From Candidatus Bathyarchaeota archaeon (GTDB lineage Archaea; Thermoproteota; Bathyarchaeia; Bathyarchaeales; Bathycorpusculaceae): a DNA stretch of 64,000 nucleotides. The DNA lies in the NCBI GenBank assembly GCA_022865885.1, contig JALHSQ010000178.1, positions 1 through 64,000 on the forward strand, written 5' to 3'. Below, piece by piece: positions 24,020 to 32,216 of this stretch. The notes under the pieces were generated by a model. It did no database searches. It saw only the letters and a program-made list of their open reading frames with translations, and was not told the origin of the DNA. Numbering within the stretch: position 1 is the first letter of the stretch; each line of letters starts with the position of its first letter. The translations under genes and the position numbers were made by a program.

Positions 24020-24841
24020 TTATTCCAGTTTTTGGCACCTTGGGCAAATGTAGGAGGATGTGCTTCCAGTTTTGATCTTCTCTATTGTCATGCCACATTT
24101 TGGGCACGGCTTCCCAGCTTTGTAGCCCACGAGAAAATCATCTGCAGTGAATCCTCCTTTGCTGCCGTAAAAGTCCAGCTCGAAAGCTGCTCCGCCCCGT
24201 TTGATGCTACGGTTTAGGTTTTCTCGGATTGCCTTGTATAGCGAGTTGATTTCCTTTTCGGTGAGAGTTGGGATCTTCCGGTTTGGATGCAATTTAGCTC
24301 TGAATAGTGTGTCCTGTGCGTAGACGTTTCCGATTCCTGCTATGTTTTTCTGGTCAAGCAAAAAGCTCTTTATTCCTGTCTTCTTGTCCGCCAATAACGC
24401 CTTGAAATGCTCTAGCGTGAAAGACTTGTCGGTGGGTGGGATGCCTAGTTGCGCCGTGAGTTTGTGGTTTGGCAAATCTCTCTGTCGAACGAGGTGAACG
24501 TATCCGAACCACCAGAAGTGAATAGTGAAGCCGGTTCCATCAGTAAAAGTCAGTTTGAACTGGAACTTCTCAGGGAGTTTTTGCTTTGGCTCGAAATAGA
24601 GCAATTCTGCGCCCATGCCAAGGTTGATGAGCATATGGTACGCTGGGTCTAGCTTCACGAACAGCCATTTCCCCTTGCTTGCAACAGCTGCGATAACCTT
24701 GCCTTTAGCTGTCTTCGTAAACTCTTGAATGGGCATATTGAGGTTCTTTGGTTGTGTATCGTCGACGCATGCTATGCGCTTTCCTCTTGTCTTCTCATTC
24801 ATTTGCTGCGCGATTATTGCTATCTCGGGTAATTCAGGCAC
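24020..24841 (-). CDS. mutM: Formamidopyrimidine-DNA glycosylase family (Fpg/MutM)
   Basis: A 273-residue Fpg/Nei-family base-excision glycosylase. The catalytic N-terminal Pro-Glu (PELPE) fixes the start at GTG 24841; in-frame codons further upstream would bury the nucleophile. The SKGKWLFVKLD strand carries the conserved Lys, DQKNIAGIGNVYAQDTLFRAKLHP is the helix-two-turn-helix, and CPKCGMTIEKIKTG plus ICPRCQ form the zinc finger. The finger-loop Arg of classical Fpg seems to be replaced (TSSYIC instead of RxTxxC), so lesion preference may differ. Monocistronic, convergent with the Fe-S operon. Confidence 0.93.
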   Translation of the reverse strand: MPELPEIAIIAQQMNEKTRGKRIACVDDTQPKNLNMPIQEFTKTAKGKVIAAVASKGKWLFVKLDPAYHMLINLGMGAELLYFEPKQKLPEKFQFKLTFTDGTGFTIHFWWFGYVHLVRQRDLPNHKLTAQLGIPPTDKSFTLEHFKALLADKKTGIKSFLLDQKNIAGIGNVYAQDTLFRAKLHPNRKIPTLTEKEINSLYKAIRENLNRSIKRGGAAFELDFYGSKGGFTADDFLVGYKAGKPCPKCGMTIEKIKTGSTSSYICPRCQKLE

Positions 24842-24939
24842 AACTACCACAACCCAACCTGATTCTTTCTTCGATGCTCAGTATGTTACATTGATGATAC
24901 ATAAGGTTGTATTTGATAAATCGTTTTTCTTTAGGTCAT

Positions 24940-25011
24940 GACGGGTGCATGCGTGGTCTTCCTGCGGAATTGTAGCCCCGTCGATTCCCCTTGCGGATAA
25001 GTAGCTTTTTT
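24940..25011 (+). other. GC-rich, possibly structured patch before rubredoxin
   Basis: In an AT-rich gap, GACGGG (24940-24945) can pair with CCCGTC (24977-24982), enclosing more GC-rich sequence, and TTTTTT follows at 25006-25011. A TTTGATAAATC box lies some 20 bases ahead. This could be a small RNA or attenuator but pairing is short. Confidence 0.2.
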
Positions 25012-25053
25012 CAGAAAATCTATCATTCCTTATCGCGTGTTTTGGGGCTAAAT

Positions 25054-25064
25054 CTTTATAGTAT
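25054..25064 (+). promoter_or_regulatory. Putative TATA box of rubredoxin
   Basis: CTTTATAGTAT sits 40-50 bases ahead of the ATG at 25104, within an AT-rich stretch, fitting an archaeal promoter. Confidence 0.4.
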
Positions 25065-25103
25065 GCATTGAATATCTTGAATTGAATATGTTCTTGGCGA
25101 GAA

Positions 25104-25277
25104 ATGGTGAATTGTTTGGAGAAATGGGAATGTACTATTTGCGGCTACATTTATGATCCTGCAGTAGGCGATCCAGAGCACGGCATAAAGGCAGGAACAT
25201 CATTTGAAGCGTTACCTGAAGACTGGGTTTGTCCTATTTGTGGTGCATCGAAAGACCAGTTTGTTAAGAAAGAGTGA
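25104..25277 (+). CDS. Rubredoxin
   Basis: A complete 57-residue rubredoxin. The two iron-binding motifs [10 protein letters not shown] and [11 protein letters not shown] have the standard spacing, with [23 protein letters not shown] between them. The one-iron electron carrier would serve the rubrerythrin at 6432 and other oxygen-defence enzymes. Start at ATG 25104. Confidence 0.96.
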   Translation: MVNCLEKWECTICGYIYDPAVGDPEHGIKAGTSFEALPEDWVCPICGASKDQFVKKE

Positions 25278-25342
25278 ACAAGCTGGGGCCATGCTTTCGA
25301 AACTTTAATATCACGATCAACGAGAGTTCCATCTGAGAGCTT

Positions 25343-27436
25343 ATGCCTATTGCGAAAATACGAAAGAGGGACGGCCGAATTGTCACTTTTGATTCTAGTC
25401 GTATCCGAGACGCTGTCCACAAAGCGTTGATTGCCGTCGAGCTTGAAGATGGAGAAAAAGCAGAAGACCTGACAGGAAAGATAGTCAATCTCCTAGAGGA
25501 GAAATTCAAGGAGGCAATCCCCTCTGTTGAAGATGCGCAGGACATTGTCGTAGACGTTTTAAAGGAAGAAGGTTACGGCAAAGTTGCAGATGAATATCAA
25601 TCTTATAGACAGAAAAAAGATGAAATAAGAAGCCTCAGAGAAAAACTGGGAATAGAAGAACCGAAACTCACAGTCAACGCCTTCGAAGTCTTGAGAAAAA
25701 GGTATCTCCTAAAAGATCTGAACGAGCAGATCGTAGAAACTCCGGCCCAAATGCTTACACGAATAGCCAGTGCCATAGCTAAAGCTGAAAGGGAACACGG
25801 TGGAGACCCAAAGAAGACCGAGAAAACATTCTATGACGTGATGGCTAGGCTAGAGTTCATCCCGAACTCTCCAACCCTCTTCAACGCTGGTACTGAACTG
25901 GGTCAGCTATCTGCATGCTTCGTCTTGCCCGTCGAAGACTCGTTAGATGGCATATTCACGGCGGTGAAGAACATGGCCCTAATCGAGCAGACAGGCGGCG
26001 GAGTAGGCTTCAGCTTCTCAAGACTAAGACCAAAAGGAGACATCGTCAAATCAACCAAAGGCATAGCGTCCGGACCAGTAAGCTTCATGAGAGTCTTCGA
26101 TACAGCCACTGAAATCATAAAAGCCGGAGGAAAAAGACGCGGCGCCATGATGGCAATCCTACGAGTCGACCACCCAGACATCCTCGAATTCACAACCTCT
26201 AAGAAGCAACCAGGATTCCTATCAAACTTCAACATCTCAGTCGCCGCAACCGACGAATTCATGCAAGCACTCCAAGAAAACAGCGAATACCCGCTAATCA
26301 ACCCCAGAAACAAAGAAAAAACTGGAAAACTCGTAGCCAAAGACGTCTGGAACCTAATAGCAAAATCCGCATGGCAAAGCGGAGACCCAGGCATCGTCTT
26401 CATAGACGAAATCAACAGACACAACCCAACTCCGCAACTTGGCCAAATGGAGTCAACCAACCCTTGCGCCGAGCAACCATTGCTCCCCTACGAGTCCTGC
26501 AATCTCGGCTCAATTAATCTCTCTAGGATGGTTGAAAATGCGAAAGTAAATTGGGGAAAACTGAAGGAGACTGTGAGGAATGCTGTTCAGTTCTTGGATG
26601 ACGTCATAGACGCTAACAAGTATCCATTGAAGGAAATAGACGAGATAACGCGGGCCAACAGGAAAATAGGTTTGGGCGTGATGGGGTTCGCTGACATGCT
26701 CATAAAACTAGGTGTTCCATATGATTCTGAAGATGCCTTGAAGCTAGCTGAGGAGATCATGAAGTTTGTCGAAGAAGAGTCTCACAGAAGATCTGTTGAG
26801 CTTGGCGAGGAAAGAGGATCATTTCCAAACTTCAGTAAGAGCGTCTGGAAAGACAGATACGGCGCCATGCGAAACGCCACGGTTACAACCATAGCACCGA
26901 CAGGAAGTATAAGCATTATCGCTGGTTGTTCATCAGGTATCGAGCCGATCTTTGCAATCTCATTCATGAGAAACGTCCTCAGCGGAACAAGACTATTCGA
27001 AACCAATCCGCTGTTCGAGGCCATGGCCAAAGACAGAGGATTCTACAGCGCCAAGCTACTGGAAGATATAGCCCGAACAGGTTCAGTCCAAAACATCAAC
27101 GGTGTTCCCGGCGACGTGAAGAGATTGTTTGTTACAGCCCTAGACATCAAACCAGAATGGCACGTCAGAATGCAGGCTGTTTTCCAGAAATACACTGATA
27201 ACGCCGTGTCAAAGACCGTTAATCTGCCTTCAGATGCGACAGTTGAGGATGTTAGGAAAATCTATGAGCTTGCATGGAAACTGAAATGCAAAGGCGTGAC
27301 TGTTTTCAGATATGGAAGCAAGCCCGAGCAGGTTCTATACATCGGAGAAGTAAAAACCCGGACCTCAAGATTCGTCACGGCCGAATCGGAATACGCTGGG
27401 GGCTGTCCGACTCAAACCTGTCCGTTCCCGGGCTGA
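25343..27436 (+). CDS. nrdJ: Adenosylcobalamin-dependent (class II) ribonucleotide reductase
   Basis: A 697-residue class II ribonucleoside reductase. An ATP-cone fills about residues 1-95 ([21 protein letters not shown]). The catalytic barrel has the disulfide Cys in [12 protein letters not shown], substrate loop [17 protein letters not shown], the N-P-C-A-E motif with radical Cys near 375, and [18 protein letters not shown] near 530. The C-terminal tail ends in a CxxxxC-type pair ([12 protein letters not shown]) that re-reduces the active site. No intein or frameshift. Cobalamin use is typical of anaerobes. It is preceded by rubredoxin in the same direction. Confidence 0.95.
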   Translation: MPIAKIRKRDGRIVTFDSSRIRDAVHKALIAVELEDGEKAEDLTGKIVNLLEEKFKEAIPSVEDAQDIVVDVLKEEGYGKVADEYQSYRQKKDEIRSLREKLGIEEPKLTVNAFEVLRKRYLLKDLNEQIVETPAQMLTRIASAIAKAEREHGGDPKKTEKTFYDVMARLEFIPNSPTLFNAGTELGQLSACFVLPVEDSLDGIFTAVKNMALIEQTGGGVGFSFSRLRPKGDIVKSTKGIASGPVSFMRVFDTATEIIKAGGKRRGAMMAILRVDHPDILEFTTSKKQPGFLSNFNISVAATDEFMQALQENSEYPLINPRNKEKTGKLVAKDVWNLIAKSAWQSGDPGIVFIDEINRHNPTPQLGQMESTNPCAEQPLLPYESCNLGSINLSRMVENAKVNWGKLKETVRNAVQFLDDVIDANKYPLKEIDEITRANRKIGLGVMGFADMLIKLGVPYDSEDALKLAEEIMKFVEEESHRRSVELGEERGSFPNFSKSVWKDRYGAMRNATVTTIAPTGSISIIAGCSSGIEPIFAISFMRNVLSGTRLFETNPLFEAMAKDRGFYSAKLLEDIARTGSVQNINGVPGDVKRLFVTALDIKPEWHVRMQAVFQKYTDNAVSKTVNLPSDATVEDVRKIYELAWKLKCKGVTVFRYGSKPEQVLYIGEVKTRTSRFVTAESEYAGGCPTQTCPFPG

Positions 27437-27515
27437 ATCTTCACATATGCGTGATTGAGGAACTTACCGACTCCAACAAATATCCGTGCGTAAGAAGAAG
27501 AAAAAGGATTCGCTG

Positions 27516-28004
27516 CTATTCTTTGGCAACCTCTAGATTGTAGCTTGATTTGACTCCGGCCTTGTCAAAGATCTTTCCGACAGGACAGTTTTTCAACGTT
27601 AGCTCATGGATTCTCTTGATTCTGTCCTCAGCAATGGTTGACTTTACTTTCACGTGGAATTCTGCTTTTGTTATGGTTCCTGCCTCTTCAGACTTAGTTG
27701 CTTCCGCTGATACTTCAAGGTCTTTCAGTGAAACCCTCATCTTACTGGCAGTCAGGACGAAAATAGTTGCATAGCAGCCTGCAAAGCTCATTAGTGCAAG
27801 CTCAAGAGCAGAAGGTCCCATGTCAGTTCCGCTATCAAGTGGGAGATCCAAGCATACGGCGTGTGATCTACCGTCATCAACATCGATTCTAAAATCTTTC
27901 ACCAGTTTGGCATTTGCATACAGTGTAGTCAAACTCTTCACACCATCTGGTTTTATTCTTGCAATAGGCCTTGTTAAGTCTTCGGGTCCAGAAAGAATTA
28001 TCAC
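27516..28004 (-). CDS. OsmC/Ohr-like protein
   Basis: A 162-residue OsmC-family protein, cytoplasmic thiol-dependent peroxidase or redox protein. The SFAGCYATIF helix provides the peroxidatic Cys near 95 and NCPVGKIF the resolving Cys near 138; the MGPSALELAL helix is also typical. GTG start at 28004. Convergent with nrdJ. The natural substrate is unknown. Confidence 0.88.
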   Translation of the reverse strand: MIILSGPEDLTRPIARIKPDGVKSLTTLYANAKLVKDFRIDVDDGRSHAVCLDLPLDSGTDMGPSALELALMSFAGCYATIFVLTASKMRVSLKDLEVSAEATKSEEAGTITKAEFHVKVKSTIAEDRIKRIHELTLKNCPVGKIFDKAGVKSSYNLEVAKE

Positions 28005-28110
28005 AGGAACTGTTAAACAGGATGGTCTTCAGCGTGGACTTAGCCGAACCAGTTTGGCACCAGACGTTTTCATCTAGAAATCCGAATCGTGATTCCAATC
28101 TTCTACCTGT

Positions 28111-28299
28111 TCATAACCCTATCTCGTTAGGCTCTTCAACATCCTGTAAGATCAGCTTCTCCTTCTTAGCGCATTCCATCGCAAGCAATGTCGCGAAGCC
28201 AATCGTCTTAGCATGGATAAGGCGGCAAACCTGAATGAAGCGGTTCGACTCGTATTCCAGCCGAAACCACGCCTCGTACTGCTTCAAGTATTCCCTCAT
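28111..28299 (-). CDS. Small hypothetical protein B
   Basis: A 62-residue frame from ATG 28299: MREYLKQYEAWFRLEYESN then a hydrophobic-helical stretch and an acidic tail. It overlaps the stop of a 23-codon upstream frame by ATGA, a layout seen in coupled small genes. No family recognised. Could be chance. Confidence 0.35.
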   Translation of the reverse strand: MREYLKQYEAWFRLEYESNRFIQVCRLIHAKTIGFATLLAMECAKKEKLILQDVEEPNEIGL

Positions 28300-28367
28300 T
28301 TCCCATCACGCTTCAGTCGGTTTATCAGCTCGCGCTCTCGCTGCTTTCCTGCTTCTTGTCCAATCAT
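28296..28367 (-). CDS. Very small hypothetical frame A, coupled to B
   Basis: ATG at 28367 gives 23 highly charged residues (MIGQEAGKQRERELINRLKR and three more) ending at TGA 28296-28298, inside the start of the next frame. Possibly a leader peptide or a frameshifted N-terminus of protein B. Confidence 0.25.
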   Translation of the reverse strand: MIGQEAGKQRERELINRLKRDGK

Positions 28368-28553
28368 GATCTATTGTAGGAAAAACCGGAATAATCCTAT
28401 TAGTTTTATGGAGACTTAAACAGTATGTTCGATTCACTTGCTGGTTCAGGACGTTGAAACAAAAAAGGCGCTTGATATACACTGTATTTCACTGTTGGGC
28501 ATGACACGGGAAAAATGTGAAGGAGACTCACATTAGCTCGTGTTTTTCTGTCT

Positions 28554-28742
28554 TTAGCGACAACCACAGTCACATGAATGTCCAGAATGCTTCTCTTGTT
28601 CGCCAGCATATCTCATTGGATTCTTGTCAAACGTCGTTTTACACGCTTGATTGCAGAAATAGTAGGTCTTGCCCATATATTCTGACTTGATTTTTGCAGT
28701 TTTCTCGTTTACATTCATGCCGCAAATCGGATCTTTAGCCAT
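28554..28742 (-). CDS. YHS-domain metal-binding protein
   Basis: A 62-residue YHS-domain protein: AKDPICGMNVNEKTAKIKSEYMGKTYYFC followed by NQACKTTFDKNPMRY (not contiguous motifs listed in part). The tail HSGHSCDCGCR adds His and Cys. Such proteins bind copper, iron or other soft metals, often next to copper ATPases; none is seen here. ATG at 28742 (MAKDP) is the family start; an upstream in-frame codon is less likely. Confidence 0.88.
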   Translation of the reverse strand: MAKDPICGMNVNEKTAKIKSEYMGKTYYFCNQACKTTFDKNPMRYAGEQEKHSGHSCDCGCR

Positions 28743-28968
28743 GTTCATTCTCACCTCCACCTAGCCTGCCAAAATCATAGCTCTACTTCCTCACTTGGCG
28801 TATTCTTCGGATTTGAGCTTTGCCAATCTTAGCGTTGCCGGGTCACTTGCGACTGTTAATGAACTGATCACTATTGCGCCAGATGCGTGCATTGTGTCAC
28901 GTCATACTGGAAGGAGCATGGAATAGTCTAGAGCATCAGTATTGCACCAAACATATACTCCTTGTTCT

Positions 28969-28993
28969 CATCACAGCGCGCGCTTTTGTGATG
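28969..28993. repeat. Hairpin with GCGCGCGC loop after the protease gene
   Basis: CATCACA (28969-28975) and TGTGATG (28987-28993) form a perfect 7-bp stem around GCGCGCGC, directly after the stop of the minus-strand dockerin protease. It may act as a transcription terminator. Confidence 0.4.
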
Positions 28994-28995
28994 GA

Positions 28996-30384
28996 TCAGG
29001 GAAACAGAGGGTCATACCAGCCGAAGTTCCTGCTGGTTCTAGCAACATCCGCGACGTCTATTCTGCCGTCTTGATTTACATCGCATTCAATATTCCATCT
29101 GGGGTGACCAGCGTATGATCCGAATGCTGAAGACAACATAGCTACATCTCTCACATCTATTTTTCCGTCTCTGTTTACATCGCTTTCATGCAACGAAGCT
29201 GTCCCGCTGATGTGAAGTGAAGGATCACCAACTATTTGCCACCCGTATTCTACCCCAGGGATTTTGTATTCAGGGTCGACCATTCGCATATCCTCGTAGA
29301 GTCTGATGTCTTCCAAGTAAGCTTCACCTATGCATTTCCCTTCAGATAGAGCTTCGTAAAATTCCTCGCGATACTGATGCGTCTGTAACGATGTGTCAGC
29401 GCTGTCTCGACTGCCGATAAACAGAAGCCCGTACGTATCTGCAAATATAGCTGACCCAGCCACGCTGTTGTAACCTGCAGTGGTGAAGCATACGTTGTAA
29501 ATGTAGAAGAACGTGTGAGGATCGATGTATCGATAATCAGTTCCAAGGATACTGCCGTCCCAATCTCCGTGAAGTTCGAACGTGTGGCTACCAGGCGAGC
29601 CGTGGCTTGCGAGATAAATCCACTCATAGCCTTCGAGAAGCCTCTCTCGATAATCACTGGCTACGGTTGCTTCATCATCATTTACGAGAACTATGTCTTC
29701 ATAAGCAGCTCTTATCGAATCAACAAATAACTCTCCCCATCCGTCATATACATCAAGATCGATTAATGCTCGTCTCGGCAGAGTGAGTTCGCCAGTTCTG
29801 TAGAGATGATTCTTTCTGAAATAGTTGTTGAGCAACAAGATATCATCACCGTAAACCATAGAAGGCTTGAGTGATCCCACCCATATTTCCGCACAGACTT
29901 CACCACTGTGCGTATCATACCAACCATTGCCGTCGGTGTCGTTCCAGACTCCATCGAGATCCATAAAGTATAGGTCTGTTTGAAATATGATGTGTGTGCC
30001 CGATTCATAATTAGCGTATTCATAGTAGGCTTCAGGTATGTCACCTACCAGAAGGCAGCCAACCAAGCCTATCGGCAAAGCTTGTTGCAGGAACGACCTA
30101 ATTGCTGTGGCATTGTCAGTTGACACTGTGTATATACGTACTGAAAATCCATCGATGAACTCTAAATCCTTGGCATACTGGATCAACGAGGCTTCGATCC
30201 CGCCAAAAAGAGATGTCTCAACCAGAACATAAATCCATCCTCTAGGTGACGAGTGAGAGGTTTGATATTTCAACTCTATTCTTGAAACAGCAGCTTCTGA
30301 TTTAGCTGGTTGGACTTTAAATGCTATTGTCAGCATGCTGACTAGAAGCAAAACAAACATGAAAACAGATAACGCCCTCTTCAT
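28996..30384 (-). CDS. Secreted gingipain-like (C25/caspase-fold) protease with dockerin repeats
   Basis: About 462 residues from ATG 30384. A Lys-Arg start and hydrophobic stretch MKRALSVFMFVLLLVSMLTI form a signal peptide. The central domain resembles C25/gingipain caspase-fold peptidases: VGCLLVGDIPEAYY, an ALIDLDVYDGWGE stretch, the catalytic His in YLASHGSPGSH and Cys in FYIYNVCFTT, then SAIFADTYGLLFIGS. The C-terminus has two calcium-binding dockerin-type repeats (DVNRDGKIDVRDVAMLSSAFG and, after 20 residues, DVNQDGRIDVADVARTSRNFG; each written as seen over 20-21 positions). Dockerins bind cohesins, so the enzyme may be tethered to a surface scaffold or simply stabilised by calcium. The N-terminus could extend further upstream, but the signal peptide fixes 30384. 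Confidence 0.82.
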   Translation of the reverse strand: MKRALSVFMFVLLLVSMLTIAFKVQPAKSEAAVSRIELKYQTSHSSPRGWIYVLVETSLFGGIEASLIQYAKDLEFIDGFSVRIYTVSTDNATAIRSFLQQALPIGLVGCLLVGDIPEAYYEYANYESGTHIIFQTDLYFMDLDGVWNDTDGNGWYDTHSGEVCAEIWVGSLKPSMVYGDDILLLNNYFRKNHLYRTGELTLPRRALIDLDVYDGWGELFVDSIRAAYEDIVLVNDDEATVASDYRERLLEGYEWIYLASHGSPGSHTFELHGDWDGSILGTDYRYIDPHTFFYIYNVCFTTAGYNSVAGSAIFADTYGLLFIGSRDSADTSLQTHQYREEFYEALSEGKCIGEAYLEDIRLYEDMRMVDPEYKIPGVEYGWQIVGDPSLHISGTASLHESDVNRDGKIDVRDVAMLSSAFGSYAGHPRWNIECDVNQDGRIDVADVARTSRNFGWYDPLFP

Positions 30385-30489
30385 TCTCGCCTTCTCCTTC
30401 GCAAAAGCCACTGAGTGATTATCCATTGCCACTCTTTTATCACTTATGGAACACTCCTCTAGAAGCATCAAACAACAAAGAAACATACC

Positions 30490-30663
30490 TAGCGCGTATT
30501 CTGGGTGTTTGTGTGTGTTTTTTATTTGTTGAGAGAGTGAGTGAGGGGGTAGGGGGGGAGTCGGTTTGAGAGTTAGTGTGGGAGTGAGTGGTAGTTGGAG
30601 AGAGTTAGTGAGATAGAGTTAGTTAGTGCGTGCGAGAGAGAGTCAGAAAACGAGAGAGAGAAA
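30490..30663. repeat. G-rich low-complexity tract upstream of the protease gene
   Basis: About 170 bases made almost wholly of G, T and A on the plus strand: GTGTTTGTGTGTG, then runs of GAG, AGTGAG, GGGGGTAGGGGGGGAG and AGTTAGT units, ending in GAGAGAGAGAAAGG and a dispersed repeat core. No period is fixed, so it is not a simple tandem array. It has enough G runs for G-quadruplex formation and probably arises by slippage. Confidence 0.75.
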
Positions 30664-30690
30664 GGGTAAAGTTTTATCCCAAACCCAAAC
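30664..30690 (+). repeat. Dispersed repeat, copy 6
   Basis: GGGTAAAGTTTTATCCC followed by a right arm AAACCCAAAC. The core is exact. The copy lies just upstream of the membrane-anchored nuclease gene. Confidence 0.8.
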
Positions 30691-30771
30691 GATTTTTTGT
30701 GACGATTAACGACACGTTAATACTATGGGTGCGGAAATCTTAAGAGCAAACTGCCTATCATATTTTATAAA

Positions 30772-31266
30772 ATGAATGTCTTTGCTGTTTTCTTTCCACT
30801 CTTGATTCTTGTAGTAGGATTCTTTGTAGTAGTATTGATATTAATCTGGATTTTTCTAAGGAATTTGAAACCAAGACAAGAATATGGAGTAGAATCTGTC
30901 ACTCTGAGAGGGGAAACAGTGAAAAGTATTGGAGAAAGGAGAATTGCGGATTACTTTGAGAAAAACAACATTAATTATGTCTATGAACAAGAAGCAAGAG
31001 GGAAGTCTCTATTTTTTGAGTACAAGATCAGTTCACCAGATTTCTACTTACCTGATTATAATGTGTACGTCGAATATTGGGGATTAGTGAAAGCAGATGA
31101 TAGCTGGACAAGGGAAAAATATGTCAGAAACATGAAAAGAAAGATGGCTATCTATCATAGAAACAACATCAAGTTCATATCAATTTATCCACATAATTTG
31201 GAAAATCTAGATTGGATTTTTAGAATGAAATTCAAAAAAGTCACAGGTTTTGAACTTCCTAACTAG
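30772..31266 (+). CDS. Membrane-anchored PD-(D/E)XK nuclease-like protein
   Basis: A 164-residue protein with one N-terminal membrane helix (about 4-29) and a soluble domain. The latter reads GERRIADYFEKNNINYVYEQ, SSPDFYLPDYNVYVEYWG and a helix ending in NNIKFISIYPHNLENLD. The order helix-Glu, then D in PDFYLP, then E in VEYWG is that of small PD-(D/E)XK nucleases such as those fused to helicases or in very-short-patch-like enzymes. DNA around 30961-31020 is only 30% G+C, against 47% in a sampled line of the hdr operon. It is bounded by dispersed repeats at 30664 and 31577 in the same core orientation. A defence or mobile-element role is inferred; substrate unknown. Confidence 0.7.
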   Translation: MNVFAVFFPLLILVVGFFVVVLILIWIFLRNLKPRQEYGVESVTLRGETVKSIGERRIADYFEKNNINYVYEQEARGKSLFFEYKISSPDFYLPDYNVYVEYWGLVKADDSWTREKYVRNMKRKMAIYHRNNIKFISIYPHNLENLDWIFRMKFKKVTGFELPN

Positions 31267-31429
31267 TCTACTGGAGACACGCGAACGCAAATTCAGTTTA
31301 GGGTTCAGACCTTTGATTGGATCACGTCTTCGAGAATCGTTGGGGTATTTCCCCTTTTCTCTTAGGTTCGGTTGGTTGAATAGACCTACTCCCACTTGTT
31401 GAGATGCAACCAATGTCCTATTTCTTTGT

Positions 31430-31461
31430 AATATACCCTTAGAGTCTCTAATGGGTATATT
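31430..31461. repeat. Near-perfect 15-bp inverted repeat
   Basis: AATATACCCTTAGAG is followed by T and by CTCTAA-T-GGGTATATT, so the two arms pair over 15 bases with one unpaired T and almost no loop; in RNA the innermost pairs would open. It lies 164 bases after the nuclease stop and may be a terminator, an operator or the end of a small element. Confidence 0.6.
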
Positions 31462-31576
31462 ATTCTCCTATTGAGCGTGGGTGGGGTGATTGGCTGTGCT
31501 TCGTACACTGTCTTTTTTCCTGACCCACGGCTGAGTCCCAGCTTGGGTTGCTTCTGGGGGTTGGTTTTGTGTGTGT

Positions 31577-31608
31577 GGGGGTAAAGTTTTATCCAACCAA
31601 CCACAACC
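31577..31608 (+). repeat. Dispersed repeat, copy 7
   Basis: GGGGTAAAGTTTTATCC with right arm AACCAACCACAACC, preceded by a G/T-rich left flank containing GGGGGTTGGTTTTG. It has the same core orientation as the copy at 30664, so the two are direct repeats bracketing the nuclease gene. Confidence 0.8.
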
Positions 31609-31769
31609 ACGATGATGCTTTGGCACAGGAAAAGACTCAGCTATGGGGACTGTATACAGGATTCAGGATACAGAACATTATCAGGGGTATGAAAGAAGCT
31701 ATAGAATAGAAATCAAGTCAATATATGATATAGGTATAGTCGGCATCGAATATATGGTCTTCTGTGGGA

Positions 31770-31777
31770 GCGCGCGC
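31770..31777. repeat. GCGCGCGC tract at the parvulin stop
   Basis: An eight-base alternating tract immediately next to the TAA (minus strand) of the parvulin gene at 31778-31780. Confidence 0.6.
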
Positions 31778-32053
31778 TTATTCTAGTCGTTTAATTATGT
31801 GGCATCCGAATTTCGTTTTCACTATGCCTGAGGTTTGCCCTTTGCTCAGTGCGAAAGCCGCTGTTTCGAATTCCTTTACCATTTTTCCTCTAGTAAATGT
31901 GCCGAGATCTCCGCCCTTCTTACCTGAAGGACATAGTGAAACCTGTTGAGCTATGTTTGCGAATTTTTCGCCTTTGCTCAAACGGTCTAGGGCTGCTTTG
32001 GCTTCCGTTTCCGTTTTGACTAGAATATGTGCGCAATGAACTTTGTCTGGCAT
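31778..32053 (-). CDS. Parvulin-type peptidyl-prolyl isomerase
   Basis: A 91-residue single-domain parvulin: VHCAHILVKTETEAKAALDRL, then FANIAQQVSLCPSG, GGDLGTFTRGKMVKEFE and SGIVKTKFGCHIIKRLE. The His-Ala-Cys/Asp type active-site positions are present. It has no signal peptide, so it is cytoplasmic and assists proline isomerisation during folding. It is monocistronic. Confidence 0.93.
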   Translation of the reverse strand: MPDKVHCAHILVKTETEAKAALDRLSKGEKFANIAQQVSLCPSGKKGGDLGTFTRGKMVKEFETAAFALSKGQTSGIVKTKFGCHIIKRLE

Positions 32054-32216
32054 AAGTTGGACTAGTGTTTTGAGTCGATTTATAACGTTTTCCAGGCTGA
32101 CCGCTTTTTGGATTAGTGTTGTGTCAGCTGTTTCTATGCTAAAAGCTGAAGTTTGGAGTCGTAAAGCTTAATTTTTCCCAGTGGATGAAAGCCTTCAATG
32201 ATGGAAGGTTATACTC

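Larger units (their letters stand above)
31267..31777. other. Long intergenic gap with hairpin, repeat and GC tract
   Basis: The 511 bases between the nuclease gene and the parvulin gene hold a strong inverted repeat (31430-31461), the seventh dispersed repeat with G/T-rich flank (31550-31608), and GCGCGCGC (31770-31777) abutting the parvulin stop. No convincing gene; a minus-strand 74-codon frame across the repeat looks accidental. Confidence 0.6.

Noticed and set aside
25343-27436. Intein in the ribonucleotide reductase
   Set aside because: The reading frame is continuous with all motifs at normal spacing and no splicing blocks.
30490-30663. Possible CRISPR array or tandem repeat in the G-rich tract
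   Set aside because: No fixed repeat unit, no regular spacers and no cas genes nearby.
31386-31610. 74-codon minus-strand frame
   Set aside because: It reads through the dispersed repeat and the palindrome; the protein has no recognisable pattern.
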